Below are positions 8,955-17,791 of a stretch of 42,926 nt of DNA, in pieces (the first letter of the stretch is position 1; each line of letters opens with the position of its first letter). The notes under the pieces were generated by a model. It had not been told where the DNA came from, did no database searches, and was given only the letters and a program-made list of their open reading frames with translations. Position numbers and translations under genes: made by a program. The DNA comes from Methylocystis sp. (GTDB lineage: Bacteria > Pseudomonadota > Alphaproteobacteria > Rhizobiales > Beijerinckiaceae), in NCBI GenBank assembly GCA_023253795.1, contig JALRFG010000001.1:1-42926 (forward strand), read 5' to 3'.

Positions 8955-9734
8955 ATGCGTTTTCCGAATTGGCTCGCCGCCAGCGTTCTAGTCGCCGGAT
9001 CGATCGCTTGCGCAGCCTGGCCCGGAAACGCCCGCGCCGCCGGCGAATTTGCACCCGCCCAGAAGACGGCGGTTGAGAAAATCGTCCATGACTATCTGAT
9101 CGCCAATCCGGAAGTCGTCCGCGAGGCGATCGAAGAGCTGGAAAAGCGCCAGAAGGCGGATGAAGCCAATATGCGCGGCAAGGTCGTGGCGGATAAGGCC
9201 GCCACGCTGTTCAACTCCCCCAATCAGGCCGTGGTCGGCAATCCCAAGGGCGACGTCACGCTCGTCGAGTTCTTCGATTACAACTGCGGCTACTGCAAGC
9301 GCTCGGTCAACACCGTGGCGAAGCTGATCGAAGGCGACCCCAAATTGCGCGTCGTTTTGAAGGACTTCGCCATTCTCGGCCCGGATTCGGTTGAGACGGC
9401 GCTCGTCGCCAACGCCGCCCGGATGCAATTCTCGCCCGAAAAATTCTGGGAATTCCACCGCAAACTGCTGGAGACCAAAGGCCATATTGGCAAGCAGCAG
9501 GCGATGGCCGTCGCGAAAGAGGTTGGCGCCGACATGTCCCGCCTTGAGAAGGATTTCGAAAAGCCGGAAACCAAAGCGGCCCTTCAGGAGGTCAGCGGCC
9601 TCGCCGATGCGCTGCGCTTTGACGGCACCCCCGCCTGGGTTGTCGGAACCGACGCGCTGGTTGGCGGCGTGCCCTACGACGAACTCAAAAAGAAAATCGA
9701 CAATCTGCACAAATGCGGCAAGACGGCTTGCTAG
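8955..9734 (+). CDS. Periplasmic DsbA-family thioredoxin-like oxidoreductase
   Basis: A 259-residue exported thiol-disulfide protein. A signal peptide covers residues 1-28, with a likely cleavage after the Ala-rich GNARA. A helical N-terminal region follows (35-80; HDYLIANPEVV is typical of the Com1/DsbA-like subgroup), then a thioredoxin fold with an inserted helical domain. The active site CGYC is at 111-114 and the cis-proline loop GTPAW at 225-229. The subgroup probably oxidises or isomerises periplasmic disulfides. I chose the ATG at 8955 because GGAG lies a few bases before it; the ATG at 8943 sits ahead of that site. Two further Cys near the C-terminus (254 and 259) are an extra feature. 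Confidence 0.88.
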   Translation: MRFPNWLAASVLVAGSIACAAWPGNARAAGEFAPAQKTAVEKIVHDYLIANPEVVREAIEELEKRQKADEANMRGKVVADKAATLFNSPNQAVVGNPKGDVTLVEFFDYNCGYCKRSVNTVAKLIEGDPKLRVVLKDFAILGPDSVETALVANAARMQFSPEKFWEFHRKLLETKGHIGKQQAMAVAKEVGADMSRLEKDFEKPETKAALQEVSGLADALRFDGTPAWVVGTDALVGGVPYDELKKKIDNLHKCGKTAC

Positions 9735-9750
9735 TCATCCAGCGCAGCGC

Positions 9751-9772
9751 CCGGCGGGCGAACGTCCGCCGG
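9751..9772 (+). terminator. GC-rich hairpin after the DsbA-like gene
   Basis: Arms CCGGCGGGCG and CGTCCGCCGG around AA form a stem of up to ten pairs including one G-U. The following sequence has only interrupted T tracts (tctttcttta at 9791-9800), so termination would be weak or Rho-assisted. It separates the DsbA-like gene from aroQ. Confidence 0.4.
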
Positions 9773-9868
9773 CGCCGTTGACAATTGCGGTCTTTCTTTA
9801 AAGGCGTAAACTGGCTATGAAAAAGGCGATTTAACGCCTTCCGGATAATGGGATCGTTTGACGCTGCA

Positions 9869-10300
9869 ATGACCGCCATACATGTGCTCAACGGCCCCAA
9901 CCTCAACCTTCTCGGCAAGCGCGAGCCCGCGATTTACGGCTCGGCGAGCCTCGACGATATCCGCGATCTCCTGCAAGCCCGTTGCGCCGCGCGCGGCGTG
10001 ACGCTTGTCTTTCGGCAATCCAATCACGAAGGCGATCTTGTTAGCTGGATACAGGAGGCGGGTCAGGCGAAAGCGCCCGTGATCCTCAACGCCGGCGCGC
10101 TGACGCACACCTCAATCGCGCTGTACGATGCGATCAAGGGATCGGAGGCTTCCGTCATTGAAGTGCATCTGTCCAATGTTCATGCGCGGGAAAGCTTCCG
10201 TCATCACTCCTACATCTCGCCGGCGGCGCGTGGCGTGATTGCGGGCTTCGGCCCGACTTCCTATCTGCTCGCGCTCGACGCGATTTTCGAAAAACTCTGA
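9869..10300 (+). CDS. aroQ: 3-dehydroquinate dehydratase, type II
   Basis: Converts 3-dehydroquinate to 3-dehydroshikimate in the shikimate pathway; the enzyme forms dodecamers. From the ATG at 9869 it has 143 residues, the family norm of about 145. It opens with HVLNGPNLNLLGKRE, which carries the flexible active-site loop. It continues with the NHEGDLVSWI block, the conserved NAGALTHTSIAL segment and VHLSNVHARE-FRHHS with the catalytic His. An in-frame ATG seven codons earlier (9848) would add a non-conserved MGSFDAA; neither start has a good ribosome binding site, so I chose the one matching the family. accB begins 19 bases downstream, so aroQ-accB-accC probably form an operon. Confidence 0.93.
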   Translation: MTAIHVLNGPNLNLLGKREPAIYGSASLDDIRDLLQARCAARGVTLVFRQSNHEGDLVSWIQEAGQAKAPVILNAGALTHTSIALYDAIKGSEASVIEVHLSNVHARESFRHHSYISPAARGVIAGFGPTSYLLALDAIFEKL

Positions 10301-10319
10301 GAAAGACCGGGACACATCC

Positions 10320-10883
10320 ATGGCGCGCAAAGCTCAAACGCCTCGAAAAGCTCCAATTCGTTCGGCTCCCGTTCGTTCGGCTCCCGCGAAAAATCCGTCT
10401 GGCATTGACGCCACTCTGCTGAAAACCATCGCTGCGCTTGTCGCCGATAGCGATCTGACGGAATTCGAAGTTCAGAAAGGCGATCTGCACATTCGCGCCG
10501 TTCGTACGCCGGCTGCGCCCGCCAGCGTCACCTACGCCGCGCCGACGCCGACGCAAGTCGTTCATGCCGCCCCCGCCCCCGCGCCTGTGTCGACGCCCGT
10601 CGCTGCGTCGCGCATGGCTGCTGACCCCGCAAAGCCGGATTACGCCGAGGCCAACGCCGTTAAATCGCCGATGGTCGGCACCGCCTATCTGCGTCCCAAT
10701 CCCGACTCCAAACCCTTTATCGAGATTGGAACGCGCGTGTCGGTCGGCGACAAGCTGCTGCTGATCGAGGCGATGAAAACCTTCAACGACATCACCGCGA
10801 CGAAGGCGGGCATCGTCACCGCCATCATGGTCGACGACGGTCAACCAGTCGAATATGGCGAACCGCTTCTCGTGATCGAATAG
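10320..10883 (+). CDS. accB: Biotin carboxyl carrier protein of acetyl-CoA carboxylase
   Basis: A 187-residue carrier that holds biotin for the first committed step of fatty acid synthesis. The N-terminal 28 residues are basic and contain a short RSAP repeat. Residues 29-63 form the family's small N-terminal region, 64-104 are an Ala/Pro-rich linker, and 113-187 are the biotinyl domain. The biotin-accepting lysine is Lys153 in EAMKTFND; MKT in place of the more common MKM is seen in other alphaproteobacteria. The ATG at 10320 is chosen over an upstream start at 10239 that would overlap aroQ and add unrelated sequence. accC follows after eight bases. Confidence 0.95.
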   Translation: MARKAQTPRKAPIRSAPVRSAPAKNPSGIDATLLKTIAALVADSDLTEFEVQKGDLHIRAVRTPAAPASVTYAAPTPTQVVHAAPAPAPVSTPVAASRMAADPAKPDYAEANAVKSPMVGTAYLRPNPDSKPFIEIGTRVSVGDKLLLIEAMKTFNDITATKAGIVTAIMVDDGQPVEYGEPLLVIE

Positions 10884-10891
10884 GCCGGCTG

Positions 10892-12250
10892 ATGTTCGAC
10901 AAGATCCTCATCGCCAATCGTGGCGAAATCGCGCTTCGTATCCTTCGCGCCGCCAAAGAGCTGGGGATCGCCACCGTCGCGGTGCACTCCACCGCCGACG
11001 CAGATGCGATGCATGTGAAGCTTGCCGATGAGTCGGTGTGCATCGGCCCGCCGTCAGCGCGCGACTCCTATCTCAATATCCCGGCGCTGTTATCGGCCTG
11101 TGAAATCACCGGCGCCGACGCCGTGCATCCCGGCTATGGCTTCCTGTCGGAAAACGCGCGCTTCGCTGAAATTCTCGAAGAGCACAACATCACCTTCATC
11201 GGTCCGAAATCGGAACATATCCGTTTGATGGGCGACAAGATCGAAGCCAAGTCGACCGCCAAACGACTTGGCATTCCCTGCGTGCCCGGTTCGGATGGCC
11301 CGGTGCTGAGCGAGAAGGAAGCGCTCAAGGTCGCCGACAAGATCGGCTTTCCGGTGCTGGTGAAAGCCGCATCCGGCGGCGGCGGTCGCGGCATGAAGGT
11401 CGCGCATGACCGCAGCGAACTCGCCAACGCCATCGCGACGGCGCGCACCGAAGCAAAAGCGGCGTTTGGCGACGACACGGTCTATATTGAGAAATATCTC
11501 GGCAAACCGCGCCACATCGAAATCCAGATTTTCGGCGACGGCAAAGGCGAAGCCGTGCATCTGGGCGAGCGCGACTGCTCTTTGCAGCGCCGCCATCAGA
11601 AAGTTTTCGAGGAAAGCCCCTCGCCCGCACTCAACGACACGCAACGTCGCGAAATCGGCGAAGTCTGCGCCAAGGCGATGCGCGATCTGCAATATGCCGG
11701 CGCCGGCACAATCGAGTTCCTCTACGAGAACGGCGAGTTCTATTTCATTGAAATGAACACCCGCATTCAGGTCGAACATCCGGTGACGGAATCAATCACC
11801 GGCGTCGATCTCGTCTGCGAGCAAATCCGCGTCGCCGCCGGTTCGCCGCTGTCTCTCAAGCAGGAAGATATCTGGTTTTACGGCCACGCTATCGAATGCC
11901 GCGTCAACGCCGAACACGCCACGACGTTCCGTCCTTCGCCGGGCCGCATTTCCTATTATCATCCGCCGGGGGGCGTTGGCGTGCGCGTCGATTCCGCTGT
12001 CTATCAGGGCTACGCTATTCCGCCGAATTACGACTCGCTGATTGGCAAGCTGATCGTGCATGGCCGCAATCGCACCGAGGCGCTGATGCGTCTGCGCCGG
12101 GCGCTCGACGAATTCATCGTCGACGGCATCGACACCACTCTGCCGCTGTTCCGCACGCTGGTGCGTAACGCCGATGTGCAAAACGGCGTTTACGACATTC
12201 ACTGGCTGGAGCATTTTCTGGCGACGGGCGGAATCGAGACTGGATTCTGA
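10892..12250 (+). CDS. accC: Biotin carboxylase of acetyl-CoA carboxylase
   Basis: A 452-residue ATP-grasp enzyme that carboxylates biotin on AccB using bicarbonate and ATP. It shows the N-terminal FDKILIANRGEIALRI block (2-17), the glycine-rich ATP loop KAASGGGGRGMK around 159-170, HLGERDCSLQRRHQK near 225-240 and the catalytic EMNTRIQVEHPVTE near 288-301. Length is exactly that of the family. It directly follows accB, the standard pair. The transferase subunits accA and accD are not in the window. Confidence 0.97.
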   Translation: MFDKILIANRGEIALRILRAAKELGIATVAVHSTADADAMHVKLADESVCIGPPSARDSYLNIPALLSACEITGADAVHPGYGFLSENARFAEILEEHNITFIGPKSEHIRLMGDKIEAKSTAKRLGIPCVPGSDGPVLSEKEALKVADKIGFPVLVKAASGGGGRGMKVAHDRSELANAIATARTEAKAAFGDDTVYIEKYLGKPRHIEIQIFGDGKGEAVHLGERDCSLQRRHQKVFEESPSPALNDTQRREIGEVCAKAMRDLQYAGAGTIEFLYENGEFYFIEMNTRIQVEHPVTESITGVDLVCEQIRVAAGSPLSLKQEDIWFYGHAIECRVNAEHATTFRPSPGRISYYHPPGGVGVRVDSAVYQGYAIPPNYDSLIGKLIVHGRNRTEALMRLRRALDEFIVDGIDTTLPLFRTLVRNADVQNGVYDIHWLEHFLATGGIETGF

Positions 12251-12289
12251 TCCGCGAACCGGGAGCAATCCTGCGCCGGGGATGAATTG

Positions 12290-12976
12290 ATGTCGCGACG
12301 CGAGCAGCGCACCATCACGCCGCATCACGTTCTACGCGCCGATTCGGTTGGCCTCTTTCCCATGGCGGAGAGCGCCGAGGACAAGGAGTTGTTCTGGGTC
12401 GACCCGGAACAACGGGCGATTTTTCCGCTCGACGATTTTTCCGTCTCGCATTCGCTCGCCAAAACTATTCGCCGCGATCGTTTCGAGGTCACGGTCGATC
12501 AGGATTTCGATGCGGTCATCGCACATTGCGCGGCGCCGGCGAAGGATCGCGAAAATACCTGGATCAATGAAGAAATCCGGCGCCTCTATCGAGAACTTTT
12601 CGATATGGGCTTCGTTCATACGATTGAATGCCGTCGCGCGGGACGTCTTGTTGGCGGTCTTTACGGCGTCGCCCTACGTGGCGCTTTCTTCGGCGAAAGC
12701 ATGTTTCATCTTGAAACCGACGCATCGAAGGTCGCTCTCGCCCATCTTGTCGCGCGCTTGCGCGCCGGCGGCTTTTCCCTGCTCGACACGCAATTTATGA
12801 CGACGCATCTCGCATCACTGGGCGCGATTGAAATTTCCCGCGCCGTCTATCATCAGGCGCTGGAACAAGCCCTGACGGTTATCGCAGATTTTTATGTCTG
12901 GCCGCCGGATCAGCGGGTCACCGGCGCGCAAACGCTTGCCGCTCTACGCGATGAGGCGAATTTTTCCGGCTTCTGA
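12290..12976 (+). CDS. aat: Leucyl/phenylalanyl-tRNA-protein transferase
   Basis: A 228-residue enzyme that transfers Leu or Phe from tRNA to the N-terminus of proteins beginning with Lys or Arg, creating a degradation signal. Conserved blocks are LFPMAES (residues 22-28), the WVDPEQRAIFPLDDFSVSHS segment (36-55), NEEIRRLYRELFDMGFVHTIE, the RLVGGLYGVALRGAFFGESMF core and LLDTQFMTTHLASLGA. The ATG at 12290 follows GGGGAT at a suitable distance; a TTG codon just before it is unlikely to be the start. Aat adjacent to accBC is common in alphaproteobacteria. Its downstream partners ClpS and ClpA are encoded at 25657-28494. Confidence 0.94.
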   Translation: MSRREQRTITPHHVLRADSVGLFPMAESAEDKELFWVDPEQRAIFPLDDFSVSHSLAKTIRRDRFEVTVDQDFDAVIAHCAAPAKDRENTWINEEIRRLYRELFDMGFVHTIECRRAGRLVGGLYGVALRGAFFGESMFHLETDASKVALAHLVARLRAGGFSLLDTQFMTTHLASLGAIEISRAVYHQALEQALTVIADFYVWPPDQRVTGAQTLAALRDEANFSGF

Positions 12977-13026
12977 AAACTCTTCGTCTGACAGTTTGCG
13001 CAGTCCGTCAGGACATGTCGATGGGA

Positions 13027-13323
13027 TCAGATGGCTTCAAGCGCGGCCGTAGCGTCCTTCAACAACGCGGTAAGCGCATCCGGCAGATCGAGATAGCGGA
13101 AGCGTTTCAGTTCAAAGCCCATCGTCACCAATCCCCACGGCGGTTCATAGACCAGCATGGCGGGAACTTCGTGCAGCAGGACGACATATCGGCCATAGAG
13201 CGCCGTCTCGATCCGCTCGACCGTATAAAGCGCGCCAAGAGTAAGACCGCCGGCACCATGAGGGCCGGCGGAGGCGTCAATACAGATAATTTCAGTTCCG
13301 GGCGGCGTGTCGGCACGGATCAT
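13027..13323 (-). CDS. Conserved small protein of unknown function
   Basis: A 98-residue protein I do not recognise by name. It has no signal peptide or membrane helix. It begins with MIRADTPPGTEIICIDAS and has a GGLTLGALYTVERI segment and a GFELKRFRYLDLPDAL segment, which look like a small beta-rich domain plus a C-terminal helix. A GGGAG site lies nine bases before the ATG, supporting real translation. It lies 39 bases downstream of the small coiled-coil gene at 13363-13569 and is convergent with aat. Function unknown. Confidence 0.72.
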   Translation of the reverse strand: MIRADTPPGTEIICIDASAGPHGAGGLTLGALYTVERIETALYGRYVVLLHEVPAMLVYEPPWGLVTMGFELKRFRYLDLPDALTALLKDATAALEAI

Positions 13324-13362
13324 TTTAGGGCTCCCGTGCGCACCAGCGCAGCCAACCCGAAC

Positions 13363-13569
13363 TCACCAGAATTTCAGGAACCCGAACAGGCCCTGACGGC
13401 TCAGTTTTTTGGCGTCAAGGATTTTCAGTTGGTCGTAAATCCTGCGCGCATTCGCGCGCGCTTCGAGGAGTTCTTCGTCCGACACTTCGAAGTTAATCGC
13501 CGCGTGCTTGAGCTCACGACGCGCGGCGTCGAGCTTCGACTGGGCCTCGGCGATCCGGGCATGCAACAT
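13363..13569 (-). CDS. Small helical protein of unknown function
   Basis: A 68-residue, strongly charged and Ala-rich protein predicted to be almost entirely helical up to residue 57 (heptad-like pattern in SKLDAARRELKHAA and DEELLEARANARRIYDQLK). It ends with a hydrophobic tail, GLFGFLKFW. A strong GGGAGA site sits seven bases before the ATG, the best argument that it is a gene. It is probably transcribed with the next small gene (13027-13323), downstream of tRNA-Cys. No function can be assigned. Confidence 0.6.
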   Translation of the reverse strand: MLHARIAEAQSKLDAARRELKHAAINFEVSDEELLEARANARRIYDQLKILDAKKLSRQGLFGFLKFW

Positions 13570-13670
13570 TCAAATCTCCCAAAACTGGATTTTCGTGCAA
13601 CCAACCACAGGACAGAGGCGATCAGCCGCGTCTGATGCCTGTAAAAAGTCGCATCTGATGAAACGATAGG

Positions 13671-13744
13671 TGGAGGCCTCGTCCGGATTCGAACCGGAGT
13701 ACAAGGATTTGCAGTCCTCTGCGTAGCCACTCCGCCACGAGGCC
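13671..13744 (-). tRNA. tRNA-Cys (anticodon GCA)
   Basis: Complete cloverleaf of 74 bases including an encoded CCA end (complement at 13671-13673). The acceptor arms GGCCTCG and CGAGGCC pair perfectly. The anticodon loop reads CTGCAAA, giving GCA. The T arm is CCGG-TTCGAAT-CCGG, and the discriminator base is U, as expected for tRNA-Cys. It is oriented like the small genes downstream of it. Confidence 0.97.
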
Positions 13745-13850
13745 ATCCATGTGCAGAACGCGATGCGTCCGGCTGGCGAAGCTCTTACAGGAGGGGGCGC
13801 CGGCCGGCAAGTGCGGGCGGCAAGCGCAAGAAATACGGGTGGTTTGGCCC

Positions 13851-14582
13851 CTACTCCTCGGCCCGAGAGGTCCATGTCGCATGCACGACGCCGGGCGTCT
13901 GCGCCAGCACTGTCGTCAGACGATCAAGGTCTTGCGCCCTGGCGCTGGTCGTCGCCAGAGTCGCGACCAGCTCAACCTCATTGTCGCGATAGATCTCGCG
14001 AATATCCCGCAACGGATAGGCTGCGGCTTCCAGCCCCTCAAGCAGCGTCTCGCGCACATCGTTCCGCCGGGCCTCGGTGGTGCAGACGCGCACCTCGATG
14101 GTGAGTTCGGTCGCGCTTTCGTCAATCGGCGCGCGCTCGATGTAATTCACCAAAGGACGCAGAAAAGTGTTGCCGATCAGAACAAAGGCGCACATCGCCA
14201 GCGCGCCGAGCGGATGGTCGGCCCCGGCGTAGGCGCCGGTGACGGCGGAACACCAGATGGTCGCGGCGGTGTTCAGTCCGCGCACATTCGCGCCGTCCTT
14301 CATAATGACGCCGGCGCCCAGAAAGCCGACGCCGGAGGCGATATAGGCGAGGACGCGGGTGGCGCCGTCATTGCCGGCCAGTTGCATCGCCAGATCAACG
14401 AAAGCCGCCGCGCCCAGCGCCACCAGCGCATTGGTCCGCAGGCCGGCGGTCCGCTGGCGATACTGGCGCTCGGCCCCGATGATCGTGCCCAGCAGGAGCG
14501 CGACAAGCAGGGAAACCAGCGTATTCAGGAACTCAATGTCCGAAAAATGCTGGGTTGCGGCTAATTTATCGATAATTCCCAT
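13851..14582 (-). CDS. MgtC/SapB family membrane protein
   Basis: A 243-residue protein with about four to five hydrophobic segments in residues 18-155. It carries the family signature ER(x)7AGLRTNALVALGAA (from about residue 38) and the GVGFLGAGVIMKDG...VRGLNTAATIW block with charged residues inside the membrane domain. A C-terminal soluble domain of about 85 residues (from 157) resembles the ACT-like domain of MgtC. Family members are linked to growth at low magnesium and inhibition of F-type ATP synthase in pathogens; the role in free-living bacteria is less clear. Divergent from topA. A magnesium-responsive leader was looked for but not recognised. Confidence 0.9.
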   Translation of the reverse strand: MGIIDKLAATQHFSDIEFLNTLVSLLVALLLGTIIGAERQYRQRTAGLRTNALVALGAAAFVDLAMQLAGNDGATRVLAYIASGVGFLGAGVIMKDGANVRGLNTAATIWCSAVTGAYAGADHPLGALAMCAFVLIGNTFLRPLVNYIERAPIDESATELTIEVRVCTTEARRNDVRETLLEGLEAAAYPLRDIREIYRDNEVELVATLATTSARAQDLDRLTTVLAQTPGVVHATWTSRAEE

Positions 14583-14667
14583 TTTATCAGCGCCTTAGCA
14601 TATCGCGCGCCCTGCCCGTATCGGGCGTTGACCCGGCGTTTGGACGGTCTGGTGCGGCATGGTCGAT

Positions 14668-14697
14668 TTGACAGTCACGGCCGCATTCGCCCATTTA
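14668..14697 (+). promoter_or_regulatory. Possible topA promoter
   Basis: TTGACA (14668-14673), an 18-base spacer and CATTTA (14692-14697), about 64 bases before the topA ATG. The -35 is a perfect consensus match and the -10 is weak. This is a prediction by eye; no start site is known. Confidence 0.35.
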
Positions 14698-14760
14698 GCC
14701 GCCGCCGGCGGGGTCCGGGCGTCGCGTTTGGCGGGTGTCGCGTTTGGGAAGTAGCACACT

Positions 14761-17655
14761 ATGAATGTCGTAATCGTCGAGTCGGCGGCCAAAGCCCAAA
14801 CCATCAATAAATATCTGGGGCGCGATTTCAATGTGATCGCCTGCTACGGCCATGTCCGCGATCTGCCGCCCAAGGATGGCTCCGTCGACCCCGACAATGA
14901 TTTCGCGATGCTCTGGGAGATGGACGCCAAGGGCGCCAAGCGCGTCTCCGCCATCGCCGACGCCGTCAAGGGCGCCGACAAGGTCATCCTCGCCACCGAT
15001 CCGGATCGCGAAGGCGAAGCCATCTCCTGGCATCTTCTCGATATTCTGAACAAGAAACGCGTCCTCAAGGACAAGCAGATCGAACGCGTCGTCTTTAACG
15101 CCGTCACCAAGGACGCGATCAAGGAGGCGATGGCGCATCCGCGCCAGATCGATCAGGCGCTGGTCGACGCCTATCTCGCCCGTCGTGCGCTCGATTATCT
15201 TGTCGGCTTCAATCTGTCGCCGGTGCTGTGGCGCAAACTGCCGGGCGCGCGTTCGGCCGGACGCGTGCAGTCCGTGGCGTTGCGACTGGTCTGCGACCGC
15301 GAACTCGAAATCGAGAAGTTTGTCGCGCGTGAATATTGGTCGCTCGTCGCGCATCTGAAAACCAAAGACGGCGAGCCTTTCACCGCGCGCCTCGTTGGCG
15401 CCGACGGCAAAAAAATCTCGCAGCTCGACATTGGCGCGGGCGCAGAAGCCGAGGCGTTTAAACAAGCGCTCGACACGGCCAGCTTCTCAGTGCGCTCGGT
15501 TGAGGCCAAGCCCGCCCGGCGCCATCCTTACGCGCCCTTCACCACCTCGACCTTGCAACAGGAGGCCTCGCGCAAGCTGGGATTGGCGCCCGCCATCACC
15601 ATGCGCATTGCGCAGCGTCTTTATGAGGGTGTGGACATTGGCGGCGAGACCGCCGGTCTCATTACCTATATGCGAACCGATGGCGTCGACATGGCGCCGG
15701 AGGCGGTGGCCAGCGTACGCCGCGTGATCGGCAAGGAATATGGCGATCGTTTCGTGCCGCAGGTTCCGCGCAAATACACCGCGAAAGCCAAGAATGCGCA
15801 GGAAGCGCATGAGGCGATCCGCCCGACCGACGCGGCGCGTCTGCCCAAGCAGATGGCCAAATATCTGGAGCCGGAACAGGCCAAACTTTACGAACTCATC
15901 TGGAACCGCACCGTCGCCAGCCAGATGGAGTCCGCTGAATTCGAGCGCAACACCGTCGACATCGACGCGAAGGCCGGCGCACGTCATCTAGAATTACGCG
16001 CAACCGGTCAGGTCATGCGCTTTTCAGGCTTCCTGGAAATTTATCAGGAAGGCCGTGACGATGAGGATGATGAGGACGGCGGCCGTCTGCCTGCGATGAA
16101 TGAGGGCGAAGCCCTGTCGCGGGACAAGATTGACGCCACGCAACATTTCACCCAGCCGCCGCCGCGCTTCTCCGAAGCGACGCTCGTCAAGCGTATGGAA
16201 GAGCTGGGCATCGGCCGACCCTCGACCTACGCGTCGACGCTCGCCGTGTTGCGCGATCGCGATTATGTGCGCCTCGACAAGAAACGTCTTGTGCCGGAAG
16301 ACAAGGGGCGTCTCGTCGTCGCCTTTCTCGAAAGCTTCTTCTCGCGCTATGTCGAATTCGATTTCACCGCCAGTCTCGAAGAAAAGCTCGATCTCGTCTC
16401 CAACAATGAGATCGACTGGAAACAGGTGCTGCGCGATTTCTGGCAAGACTTCTCCGCTGCGGTGAATGAAACAAAGGATCTGCGCACCACGCAGGTTCTC
16501 GACAGCCTCAACGAATTGCTTGGCCCGCATATCTTCCCCGCCAAGGAAGATGGCTCCGATCCGCGCGCCTGCCCCGCGTGCAGCGCCGGACAATTGTCGC
16601 TGAAGGTCGGCAAATTCGGCGCCTTCATCGGCTGCTCGAATTATCCCGAATGTCGCTTTACGCGCACATTGTCGCCGCCAACCGGCGATGGTGCGGAAGG
16701 CGCGCGGCCCGGCGTTCGCGTTCTTGGTCAGGACCCCGAAAGCGGCGCGCAAATTACGCTGCGTGACGGTCGCTTCGGCGCCTATGTGCAGGCGGGCGAA
16801 CAAGAAGAAGGCGGCGAAAAGCCAAAGCGCGCCTCGCTGCCAAAAAACATCCGCGCAGACGAGCTAACTCTGCAACAAGCTCTCGCGCTACTCTCGCTGC
16901 CGCGCGAGGTGGCGAAGCATCCTACAAGCGGCGAACCGATCCTCGCCAATATCGGCCGTTACGGCCCCTATGTGCAGCATGGCAAAACCTACGCCAATGT
17001 CGGCCGTGACGACGATGTGCTGACCATCGGCGCCAATCGCGCCATCGATCTCATCGTGCAGAAAGAGTCCGGCGTCGGCGGATCGCGTTTTGGCCGCGCC
17101 GCCGATCCCGGTCGCGCGCTTGGCGATCATCCCGATGGCGGCGCCGTGACGGTGAAATCCGGACGTTTTGGCCCCTATGTGAATTGGGGCAAGGTCAACG
17201 CCACCATTCCCCGCGCTGTCGATCCGACGAACTTAACGCTGGAGCAGGCGCTGGAAATGATCGCCGCCAAAGCGGCGGGCGGCGGCGCCAGCGGCGGCAA
17301 GGCGCTGGGCGAACATCCCGAGGGCGGAGTCATCACGGTGCGCGCCGGACGGTTCGGTCCCTATGTCAATCTTGGCAAGATTAACGCCACTTTGCCAAAG
17401 AGCATGAGCGCCGATGACGTCACGCTGGAATACGCAATCAAGCTGATCGACGACAAGGGCGGGCCGCCAAAGAAGAAAACCGCCGCGAAGAAAGCGCCCG
17501 CCAAAAAAACGGCGGCCAAGGCAAAAAAGAAGATCGACGACAGCGACGAGACGCCTTTCGCCGATAGCGCGCCGGTGAAAAAAGCCGCGACCAAAAAGGC
17601 CGCCACAAAGAAAGCGACAGCCAAAAAGACACCGGCCAAAAAAACCGCGAAGTGA
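14761..17655 (+). CDS. topA: DNA topoisomerase I
   Basis: A 964-residue type IA topoisomerase that relaxes negative supercoils. The TOPRIM domain covers residues 1-125, with the catalytic Glu in VVIVESAAKA and the acidic ATDPDREGE at 78-86. The active-site Tyr is Tyr303 in GLITYMRTDG. One four-cysteine zinc finger lies at about 604-631. Repeats of the GRFGPYVNxGK type follow (about 660-900). The last 60 residues are a Lys/Ala-rich tail with KKAPAKKTAAKAKKK, as in many alphaproteobacterial TopA proteins, probably for electrostatic DNA contact. GGGAAG precedes the ATG. dprA, the usual upstream neighbour, is absent; rnr follows. Confidence 0.97.
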   Translation: MNVVIVESAAKAQTINKYLGRDFNVIACYGHVRDLPPKDGSVDPDNDFAMLWEMDAKGAKRVSAIADAVKGADKVILATDPDREGEAISWHLLDILNKKRVLKDKQIERVVFNAVTKDAIKEAMAHPRQIDQALVDAYLARRALDYLVGFNLSPVLWRKLPGARSAGRVQSVALRLVCDRELEIEKFVAREYWSLVAHLKTKDGEPFTARLVGADGKKISQLDIGAGAEAEAFKQALDTASFSVRSVEAKPARRHPYAPFTTSTLQQEASRKLGLAPAITMRIAQRLYEGVDIGGETAGLITYMRTDGVDMAPEAVASVRRVIGKEYGDRFVPQVPRKYTAKAKNAQEAHEAIRPTDAARLPKQMAKYLEPEQAKLYELIWNRTVASQMESAEFERNTVDIDAKAGARHLELRATGQVMRFSGFLEIYQEGRDDEDDEDGGRLPAMNEGEALSRDKIDATQHFTQPPPRFSEATLVKRMEELGIGRPSTYASTLAVLRDRDYVRLDKKRLVPEDKGRLVVAFLESFFSRYVEFDFTASLEEKLDLVSNNEIDWKQVLRDFWQDFSAAVNETKDLRTTQVLDSLNELLGPHIFPAKEDGSDPRACPACSAGQLSLKVGKFGAFIGCSNYPECRFTRTLSPPTGDGAEGARPGVRVLGQDPESGAQITLRDGRFGAYVQAGEQEEGGEKPKRASLPKNIRADELTLQQALALLSLPREVAKHPTSGEPILANIGRYGPYVQHGKTYANVGRDDDVLTIGANRAIDLIVQKESGVGGSRFGRAADPGRALGDHPDGGAVTVKSGRFGPYVNWGKVNATIPRAVDPTNLTLEQALEMIAAKAAGGGASGGKALGEHPEGGVITVRAGRFGPYVNLGKINATLPKSMSADDVTLEYAIKLIDDKGGPPKKKTAAKKAPAKKTAAKAKKKIDDSDETPFADSAPVKKAATKKAATKKATAKKTPAKKTAK

Positions 17656-17727
17656 CCCGACGCTGGATGACAGGCTCTCATTGGGCCGGTCATTTCCGTC
17701 CGTCGGGGGTGTCGCGCCATAGGCCCG

Positions 17728-17757
17728 TTGGCGAAATCCGGTTTTCCTTCCTATATT
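17728..17757 (+). promoter_or_regulatory. Possible rnr promoter
   Basis: TTGGCG (17728-17733), an 18-base spacer and TATATT (17752-17757), 35 bases before the rnr ATG, within the 136-base topA-rnr gap. If real, rnr can be expressed independently of topA. Prediction by eye. Confidence 0.35.
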
Positions 17758-17791
17758 GCGATCAGCCGCCGGAGATGACCGGCGCCAGAGA

